The notes below the pieces were generated by a model that was not told the origin of the DNA, made no database searches, and saw only the letters and a list, made by a program, of their open reading frames with translations. The position numbers and the translations under genes were made by a program. Below, piece by piece: positions 58,035 to 64,000 of a DNA stretch of 64,000 nucleotides (positions within the stretch are counted from its first letter, which is position 1; every line of letters starts with the position of its first letter). The stretch is from Pseudomonas moorei. Lineage in GTDB: Bacteria; Pseudomonadota; Gammaproteobacteria; Pseudomonadales; Pseudomonadaceae. The stretch lies in NCBI RefSeq assembly GCF_008801475.1, contig NZ_VZPP01000009.1, positions 186,001-250,000 of the forward strand, in the 5' to 3' direction.

Positions 58035-61000
58035 ATGACCGACGAATCGCCCTCCATCGACAAATTGCTGAAAAACCTCGATCACGCCATGCTCGCCGAC
58101 CGCCACCGGTTGCGGCGGCAGTTGCTTGAACTGCGCAAGAAACCCGACGAGGCCAAGCTGGCCCAGTGGGTGACCCGCATGCAGGCGTCCTGTGATCAGG
58201 TGCTGGCGCGCAAGGCCAGCCTGCCGGTGATTCGTTACGACGACAGCCTGCCGATCGCCGCCAAGCGCGATGAAATCAAGGAAGCGTTGCTCAAGCATCA
58301 GGTGCTGATCATTGCCGGCGAAACCGGCTCGGGCAAAACCACCCAGTTGCCGAAGATCTGCCTGGAAATCGGTCGCGGCCAGCACGGTTTGATCGGCCAC
58401 ACCCAACCGCGCCGAATCGCCGCGCGCAGCGTGGCCAGCCGCGTCGCCGAGGAATTGGGCACGCCATTGGGGGCGCTGGTTGGTTATCAGGTGCGGTTCG
58501 AGGATCAGAGCGATGCCAATACCCTGATCAAACTGATGACTGACGGCATCCTGCTGGCGGAAACCCAGAACGACCGTTATCTGGAACGCTACGACACGAT
58601 CATCGTCGACGAAGCCCACGAACGCAGTCTCAACATCGACTTCCTGCTCGGTTACCTGAAAACCCTGCTGCCGCGTCGCCCGGACCTGAAAGTCATCATC
58701 ACCTCGGCGACCATCGACCTGGAGCGCTTTTCCAGGCACTTCGACGATGCGCCGATTGTCGAAGTGTCCGGTCGCACCTTCCCGGTGGACACCTGGTATC
58801 GCCCGCTGACTCTGGAGCAGGACGAAGAGGGCAACCGTGTCGAGGACGACTTGACCGTCGATCAGGCGATCCTCGCCACCCTCGATGAAATCGCCGCCTA
58901 CGAACGCAGCGAACGCCGCAGTCCTGGCGACGTGCTGGTGTTCTTGCCCGGCGAGCGGGAAATTCGCGACGCCGCCGACATGCTGCGCAAGGCCCAGCTC
59001 AAGCACACCGAGATTCTGCCGCTGTACGCACGCCTGTCACCGGCCGAGCAGCAGCGGATTTTCCAGTCGCACCCCGGCCGTCGCGTGGTCCTGGCCACCA
59101 ACGTCGCGGAAACCTCGCTGACGGTGCCGGGCATTCGCTACGTGATCGACAGCGGCACCGCGCGCATCAGCCGCTACAGCTACCGTGCCAAGGTCCAGCG
59201 CCTGCCCATCGAAGCCATTTCCCAGGCCAGCGCCAACCAGCGCAAGGGCCGTTGCGGTCGGGTCGAGCCGGGCATTTGCGTGCGTCTGTACAGCGAAGAG
59301 GATTTTCTCGGGCGCCCGGAGTTCACCGATCCGGAGATCCTGCGGACCAACCTCGCGGCGGTCATTTTGCAGATGCTGCATCTGCGCCTCGGCGAGGTCA
59401 CCGCGTTTCCGTTTATCGAGCCGCCCGACGGCAAGGCCATCAGCGACGGTTACAACCTGCTGCAAGAACTCTCGGCGGTGGACCGCAACAGCCAGCTGAC
59501 CCCGCTTGGTCGCCAGTTGGCACGATTGCCGGTGGACCCGCGCATGGGGCGCATGTTGCTCGAGGCGGCCAAGCTCGGCAGCTTGCAGGAAGTGCTGATC
59601 GTTGCCAGCGCCATGTCGATCCAGGACCCGCGCGAACGTCCGCCGGAGCGTCAGCAGGCTGCGGATCAGGCCCACGCGCAATGGAAAGACGCCGACTCGG
59701 ACTTCGCCGGGCTGGTCAATCTGTGGCGTGGTTTCGAAGAACAGCGCCAGGCACTGACCGCCAGCCCGCTGCGTAACTGGTGTCGCAAGAATTTCCTGAA
59801 TTACCTGCGCTTGCGTGAATGGCGTGATTCCCATCGCCAGTTGAGTCTGATCTGCCGCGACATGCAGCTGAGCCTCAACAAAGAGCCGGCGGATTACCCG
59901 AAACTGCACAAAGCCGTGCTGGTGGGCCTGCTCAGCCAGATCGGCCAGAAAACCGAAGACGGCGACTACCTGGGCGCCCGCCAGCGACGCTTCTGGATTC
60001 ACCCGTCGTCGGGTATCGGCAAGAAGCGCCCGCAATGGCTGATGACCGCCGAACTGGTGGAAACCACCAAGCTCTACGCGCGCATGGTGGCCAAGATCGA
60101 CGCCGACTGGATCGAGCCGCTGGCCGGACACCTGATCAAGAAAAACCACTTCGAACCCCATTGGGAGAAGAAGCGCGGACAGGTCGTGGCGTTCGAACAG
60201 ATCACCCTGTTCGGGCTGATCGTGGTCGGTCGCCGGCCGGTGCATTACGGCCCGGTCGACCCGGTGGTGTCCCGTGAACTGTTTATCCGTGAAGCGCTGG
60301 TGCGCGGCGAGATTCAGTCCAGGGCCAAGTGCCTGACAGCGAACAAGCAGTTGCTGGAACAGCTCGACGAACTGGAAGCCAAGGCCCGCCGTCGCGATAT
60401 CCTCGCCGATGAAGAAACCCTGTTCGCGTTCTATGACGCGCGACTGCCGGCGGAGATCCATCAAACCGCGACCTTCGACAGCTGGTACCGCATCAACAGC
60501 CAGAAAAACCCGCAGCTGCTGATCATGCGCGAAGAGGACGTGCTGGCCCGCGAGGCCAGTGAAGTCACCGCCCAGCACTATCCGGACACCCTGCACATCG
60601 GTGATCTGGAGCTGGCGCTGAGTTACCACTTCGAGCCGAACCATCCGCGCGACGGCGTGACCCTGCGCGTGCCGGCGCCACTGTTGCCGATGCTGCCACC
60701 GGAACGCCTGGAGTGGCTGGTGCCGGGTGTGATCGAAGCTAAATGCATTGCCCTGGTGCGTAACCTGCCCAAGGCGTTACGCAAGAATTTCGTGCCGGTG
60801 CCGGACTTCATCAAGGCGGCCTTGCAGCGCATGACCTTCGCCGAGGGCTCGTTGCCCCAGGCGTTGGGCCGCGAGCTGTTGCGCATGACCGGTGCCCGGG
60901 TCAGTGATGAAGCCTGGGCCGAGGCGGCGCAGCAGGTCGAAAGCCATTTGCGCATGAACCTGGAAATCGTCGACGCCCAGGGCAAGTTCCTCGGTGAAGG

Positions 61001-61946
61001 CCGTGATCTGGCTGAGCTTACCGCGCGTTTTGCCGAGGCCAGCCAGGCCGCGTTGGCCGTACCGCAAACCGCGAAAAGCCAGCAACCGGTCGAGCCCAAG
61101 GTGTTTGCCGCGGTCGCCGAGAAAACCCAGCAGAAGATCGCCGGGCTGTCGATGACGGTGTATCCGGCGCTGGTGGAAGAGGCGGGCACGGTCAAGGAAG
61201 GGCGCTTCTCGACGCCGGCCGAAGCCGAGTTCCAGCATCGTCGGGCCTTGCAGCGTCTACTGATGCAGCAACTGGCGGAACCTGCGAAGTTCCTGCGCGG
61301 CAAGTTGCCGGGGCTGACCGAACTGGGGTTGATGTACCGCGACATGGGGCGTGTCGACAGCCTGGTGGAAGACATCCTGCTGGCCAGTCTCGACAGCTGC
61401 ATCCTCGAAGGCGAAGACCCATTGCCCCGGGATGGCGCCGCGCTCGCGTCACTGGCCGAGCGCAAGCGTGGGGCCTGGACCGAGCACGCCGAGCGCCTGG
61501 CGAAGCTGACCCTGGAAATTCTCAAGCTCTGGCATGGCCTGCAAAAGCGCTTCAAGGGCAAGATCGACCTGGCGCAAGCCGTGGCCCTCAACGACATCAA
61601 GCAGCAGCTCAGCCATCTGGTGTATCCGGGGTTTGTCCGGGAAACGCCGATGCAATGGCTCAAGGAGTTGCCGCGTTATCTGAAAGCGGTCGAGCAGCGT
61701 TTCGAGAAAATCGGCGCTCAGGTGCAGCGGGATCGGGTCTGGAGCGGCGAATTGTCCGGCCTCTGGACGCAATACCAGACCCGTGCCAGCAAGCACGCCC
61801 AGGAGGGCAAGCGCGATCCGCAACTGGAGCTGTATCGCTGGTGGCTGGAGGAATACCGGGTTTCGCTGTTCGCCCAGCAGTTGGGAACCAAGGTGCCGAT
61901 TTCCGACAAACGCTTGAACAAGCAGTGGAGTCAGGTCGAGCCCTGA
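58035..61946 (+). CDS. hrpA: ATP-dependent RNA helicase HrpA
   Basis: A 1303-residue DEAH-box helicase. Motif I is IIAGETGSGKTTQLPK (about 97-110), motif II VDEAHERSLN (about residues 192-200), motif III TSATID, motif VI QRKGRCGRVEPG (about 398-408). The long C-terminal part after the helicase core is the DUF3418/OB-fold region of HrpA, present in full. In E. coli HrpA helps resolve stalled ribosomes and mRNA processing. Start ATG 58035; convincing full length. Confidence 0.96.
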   Translation: MTDESPSIDKLLKNLDHAMLADRHRLRRQLLELRKKPDEAKLAQWVTRMQASCDQVLARKASLPVIRYDDSLPIAAKRDEIKEALLKHQVLIIAGETGSGKTTQLPKICLEIGRGQHGLIGHTQPRRIAARSVASRVAEELGTPLGALVGYQVRFEDQSDANTLIKLMTDGILLAETQNDRYLERYDTIIVDEAHERSLNIDFLLGYLKTLLPRRPDLKVIITSATIDLERFSRHFDDAPIVEVSGRTFPVDTWYRPLTLEQDEEGNRVEDDLTVDQAILATLDEIAAYERSERRSPGDVLVFLPGEREIRDAADMLRKAQLKHTEILPLYARLSPAEQQRIFQSHPGRRVVLATNVAETSLTVPGIRYVIDSGTARISRYSYRAKVQRLPIEAISQASANQRKGRCGRVEPGICVRLYSEEDFLGRPEFTDPEILRTNLAAVILQMLHLRLGEVTAFPFIEPPDGKAISDGYNLLQELSAVDRNSQLTPLGRQLARLPVDPRMGRMLLEAAKLGSLQEVLIVASAMSIQDPRERPPERQQAADQAHAQWKDADSDFAGLVNLWRGFEEQRQALTASPLRNWCRKNFLNYLRLREWRDSHRQLSLICRDMQLSLNKEPADYPKLHKAVLVGLLSQIGQKTEDGDYLGARQRRFWIHPSSGIGKKRPQWLMTAELVETTKLYARMVAKIDADWIEPLAGHLIKKNHFEPHWEKKRGQVVAFEQITLFGLIVVGRRPVHYGPVDPVVSRELFIREALVRGEIQSRAKCLTANKQLLEQLDELEAKARRRDILADEETLFAFYDARLPAEIHQTATFDSWYRINSQKNPQLLIMREEDVLAREASEVTAQHYPDTLHIGDLELALSYHFEPNHPRDGVTLRVPAPLLPMLPPERLEWLVPGVIEAKCIALVRNLPKALRKNFVPVPDFIKAALQRMTFAEGSLPQALGRELLRMTGARVSDEAWAEAAQQVESHLRMNLEIVDAQGKFLGEGRDLAELTARFAEASQAALAVPQTAKSQQPVEPKVFAAVAEKTQQKIAGLSMTVYPALVEEAGTVKEGRFSTPAEAEFQHRRALQRLLMQQLAEPAKFLRGKLPGLTELGLMYRDMGRVDSLVEDILLASLDSCILEGEDPLPRDGAALASLAERKRGAWTEHAERLAKLTLEILKLWHGLQKRFKGKIDLAQAVALNDIKQQLSHLVYPGFVRETPMQWLKELPRYLKAVEQRFEKIGAQVQRDRVWSGELSGLWTQYQTRASKHAQEGKRDPQLELYRWWLEEYRVSLFAQQLGTKVPISDKRLNKQWSQVEP

Positions 61947-61957
61947 CCCCCCACCCC

Positions 61958-61982
61958 CTGTGGGAGCAGGCTCGCTCCCACA
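61958..61982. terminator. REP-type hairpin after hrpA
   Basis: A REP palindrome (CTGTGGGAGC ... GCTCCCACA) 11 bases after the hrpA stop. Confidence 0.6.
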
Positions 61983-62141
61983 AGAGGCACCTTTACTCTC
62001 GCCAGTGACGCCAAAACCCAAGGTTTATGGCAAACTTCGCGCCTATAAACGCCGGCCCCGCGGTTTTGAGCCTTCAGGTTCAGGCGGTACGGAATAAAGC
62101 GATGCCAGGTTTGCTTCCTGTGACCGGAACAATCCCTTTGT

Positions 62142-62165
62142 GTATTGGTACGGCGGTACCAATAC
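62142..62165 (+). promoter_or_regulatory. Perfect 10-bp-arm palindrome in the promoter spacer of the KAS III gene
   Basis: GTATTGGTAC at 62142-62151 and GTACCAATAC at 62156-62165 are exact complements around GGCG. A -35-like TTGTGT (62138-62143) and -10-like AATACT (62161-62166) sit 17 bases apart with the palindrome between them, an ideal operator position for a TetR-type repressor. Start codon is 29 bases downstream. Confidence 0.65.
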
Positions 62166-62194
62166 TTTCTGCCTGAACAGATAGAGACACGACC

Positions 62195-63316
62195 ATGCAT
62201 AACGTCGTCATCAGCGGCACCGGCCTGTACACCCCGGCCAACAGCATCTCCAACGAAGAGCTGGTGCAGTCTTTCAATACCTACGTGGCGCAATTCAACG
62301 CCGACAACGCCGACGCCATCGCGCGTGGTGAAGTCGAAGCATTGACCGAGTCCAGCGCAGCGTTTATCGAAAAAGCTTCAGGCATCAAAAGCCGCTTTGT
62401 CATGGACAAGGAAGGCATCCTCGATCCACAACGCATGGCACCACGCCTGCCGGAACGCTCGAACGACGAATGGTCGGTGCTGTGCCAGATGGCCATCGGC
62501 GCCGCTGAACAAGCGTTGCAACGTGCGGGTAAAACCGCTGCAGACATCGACGGCGTGATCGTCGCCTGCTCCAACCTGCAACGCGCTTACCCGGCGATTG
62601 CCATCGAAGTCCAGGAAGCGCTGGGCATCCAGGGCTTCGGTTTCGACATGAACGTGGCGTGTTCTTCGGCGACCTTCGGTATCCAGACCGCCGCCAACAG
62701 CATCCAGGTGGGCCAGGCCCGGGCGATCCTGATGGTCAACCCGGAAGTCTGCACCGGTCACCTCAATTTCCGTGACCGCGACAGCCACTTCATCTTCGGC
62801 GACGCCGCGACCGCCGTGATCATCGAGCGTGCCGACCTGGCGACTTCCAAGTACCAGTTCGACATTGTCAGCACCAAGCTGCTGACCAAGTTCTCCAACA
62901 ACATCCGCAACAACTTCGGTTTCCTCAACCGCGCTGCGGAAGAGGGCATTGGTGCCAGGGACAAATTGTTCGTCCAGGAAGGTCGCAAGGTGTTCCGTGA
63001 TGTTTGCCCGATGGTGGCCGAGCTGGTTGCGACCCACCTGGAAGAGAATGCACTGAACGTCAGCGATGTGAAGCGCTTCTGGCTGCACCAGGCCAACCTG
63101 AGCATGAACCACTTGATCGTCAAGAAGTTGCTCGGTCGTGACGCGACCGAACAGGAAGCGCCGGTGATTCTGGATACTTACGCCAATACCAGCTCCGCAG
63201 GTTCCGTGATTGCGTTTCACAAGAACCAGGACGACCTGCCCGCCGGTTCGCTGGCGGTGCTCAGCTCGTTCGGTGCTGGTTACTCGATCGGCAGCGTGAT
63301 TCTGCGCAAGCGCTGA
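62195..63316 (+). CDS. Beta-ketoacyl-ACP synthase III (FabH-like)
   Basis: A 373-residue KAS III, longer than the 317 residues of E. coli FabH. The Cys-His-Asn catalytic set is present: NVACSSATFG (Cys, about 153), WLHQANLSMN (His, about 297) and TYANTSSAGS (Asn, about 330). It resembles, as I remember it, the P. aeruginosa shunt enzyme (PA3286) that uses octanoyl-CoA from beta-oxidation to enter fatty acid synthesis. A TetR-like operator palindrome lies upstream. Housekeeping FabH-like role is less likely from length. Confidence 0.88.
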   Translation: MHNVVISGTGLYTPANSISNEELVQSFNTYVAQFNADNADAIARGEVEALTESSAAFIEKASGIKSRFVMDKEGILDPQRMAPRLPERSNDEWSVLCQMAIGAAEQALQRAGKTAADIDGVIVACSNLQRAYPAIAIEVQEALGIQGFGFDMNVACSSATFGIQTAANSIQVGQARAILMVNPEVCTGHLNFRDRDSHFIFGDAATAVIIERADLATSKYQFDIVSTKLLTKFSNNIRNNFGFLNRAAEEGIGARDKLFVQEGRKVFRDVCPMVAELVATHLEENALNVSDVKRFWLHQANLSMNHLIVKKLLGRDATEQEAPVILDTYANTSSAGSVIAFHKNQDDLPAGSLAVLSSFGAGYSIGSVILRKR

Positions 63317-63337
63317 GTCCAGCGGTTTCGCACCCCC

Positions 63338-63428
63338 TGTGGGAGCGGGCCTGCCCGCGAAGAGGCTGGCACATTCAACAGAAATGTTGTCTGAGCCACC
63401 GCCATCGCGAGCAGGCTCGCTCCCACAG
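63338..63428. repeat. REPIN
   Basis: REP arms at about 63338-63365 and 63401-63428 in inverted orientation, between the KAS III gene and the converging EF-hand gene. Confidence 0.75.
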
Positions 63429-63447
63429 GTGTTTCTACCCGCCCGTT

Positions 63448-64000
63448 TCAGGTCGCAACGTTCAGGTGTTTGCCTACGCTCGCCACAGCGTCGAGGGAAT
63501 ACTGCTTGCTCAGGTTGGCGATCATTTTGCTCAGGGCTTCACTCGTAGCCGATTGAGCCGTGGTGCTGTCGCTGGGTTGCTCGCGGCCGGCTTGCAGGGC
63601 GGCCTTAAGCTTATCGCTGCTGACGCCGCCGCTGCTGTCGCTGTCCAATGCCTTGAGCAAGGCGGCGCTGGTGTCGGTGCTGGTCGATGAATTGCCGGCC
63701 TGCAGTGCACTGCTAAGTTCGCTGGAGCTGATGCTGCCATCGCTGTCGGCATCAAGGCTGCTGAACAGTTCATCGCTGGACACTTGTTGCGATGGCGGCG
63801 GAGGTGGCGCCAGGCTGGCGGCCAGTTCGTCCTTGCTGACGGAGCCGTCCTGATCCTTGTCCAGGGCCGAGAAAATCTGGCTGCTGTCGGCGCTGCTGCC
63901 GGCATTGGTCAGGCCGTTGCTCAGTTCGTCGCTGCTGATGGAACCGTCGCCGTTGGCATCCAGCGCACTGATCATCGCGTCAGCCAGTTCGGTATTGGGT
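63448..64000 (-). CDS. EF-hand calcium-binding protein, 5' end cut by the window
   Basis: The frame ends with LNVAT at 63448 and is still open at 64000, where it reads PNTELADAMISALDANGDG, so the true start lies outside. Four EF-hand loops are seen from the N-terminal side: DANGDGSISSDE, DKDQDGSVSKDE, DADSDGSISSSE and DSDSSGGVSSDK. The first three keep the acidic residues 1, 3, 5 and 12; the fourth has lysine at position 12 and glycine at 7 and is likely weak. Between loops are Ser/Gly-rich spacers and a PPPP stretch. Probably a calcium-binding protein of unknown role. Confidence 0.8.
   Translation of the reverse strand, partial: PNTELADAMISALDANGDGSISSDELSNGLTNAGSSADSSQIFSALDKDQDGSVSKDELAASLAPPPPPSQQVSSDELFSSLDADSDGSISSSELSSALQAGNSSTSTDTSAALLKALDSDSSGGVSSDKLKAALQAGREQPSDSTTAQSATSEALSKMIANLSKQYSLDAVASVGKHLNVAT

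Noticed and set aside
59037..60644. A 535-codon minus-strand frame opposite hrpA.
   Set aside because: hrpA is fully supported by helicase motifs; the reverse frame has no recognisable domain.

Overview
The window is a chromosomal segment of a gamma-proteobacterium, almost certainly Pseudomonas of the fluorescens group. The reasons are the high G+C coding style, the gene order TusA-like / PerM / bcp / gcvR-like / dapA / bamC / metallo-hydrolase / purC / tRNA-Ser (as I remember it, the order of this locus in P. aeruginosa), the rnd-ycgL pair, an AceK gene, and many Pseudomonas-type REP sequences (GTGGGAGC...GCTCGCGA) between genes. There is no phage, plasmid, IS element or CRISPR array. About 57 genes are supported, including one broken gene and two genes cut by the window edges.

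Layout. 0-6.5 kb is a housekeeping block: lysine/peptidoglycan precursor synthesis (dapA), outer-membrane assembly (bamC), purine synthesis (purC) and tRNA-Ser(CGA). 6.7-9.4 kb is a two-gene signalling module: a periplasmic polyamine-type binding protein translationally coupled to a membrane diguanylate cyclase. 9.6-13 kb holds two LysR regulators around a CHMI-type tautomerase, then a DMT exporter. 13.5-30 kb is mostly core genes: eptA, rnd-ycgL, a D-2-hydroxyacid dehydrogenase, nitroreductase, an RNA methylase, HNH nuclease, cyclic-nucleotide-binding protein, oligopeptidase B, a glutamine amidotransferase and several unknowns. 29.6-34.4 kb is a 5-oxoproline unit: a LysR gene divergent from an MFS transporter followed by pxpABC. 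34.5-41.4 kb carries a MoxR/CoxE pair, a DUF748 protein, cysK, an LpxO-like lipid A hydroxylase, and a DMT exporter preceded by a possible peptide-coding attenuator leader. 41.4-55 kb is an accessory catabolic island: tctCBA-lysR on the minus strand, then a frameshifted MFS / amidohydrolase / PdxA2 unit, then MFS / enolase-family sugar-acid dehydratase / AraD1-like / ketoglutarate-semialdehyde dehydrogenase on the plus strand. 55-64 kb returns to core genes: a DMT exporter, aceK, hrpA, a KAS III enzyme and a partial EF-hand protein.

How genes work together. The island at 41-55 kb reads as uptake plus oxidative, non-phosphorylating breakdown of an acid sugar towards 2-oxoglutarate; its two divergent or promoter regions share ATAACC/GGTTAT-type half sites. 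LpxO-like and EptA both remodel lipid A. The most interesting less-described items are the leader/attenuator before the DMT exporter at 40.2-40.5 kb, the binding-protein/diguanylate-cyclase pair, a periplasmic M61-like protein with its zinc motif lost (RELAQ for HExxH), and a perfect 10-bp-arm palindrome in the promoter spacer of the KAS III gene. All assignments come from reading the sequence and from memory of families; no database search was run.
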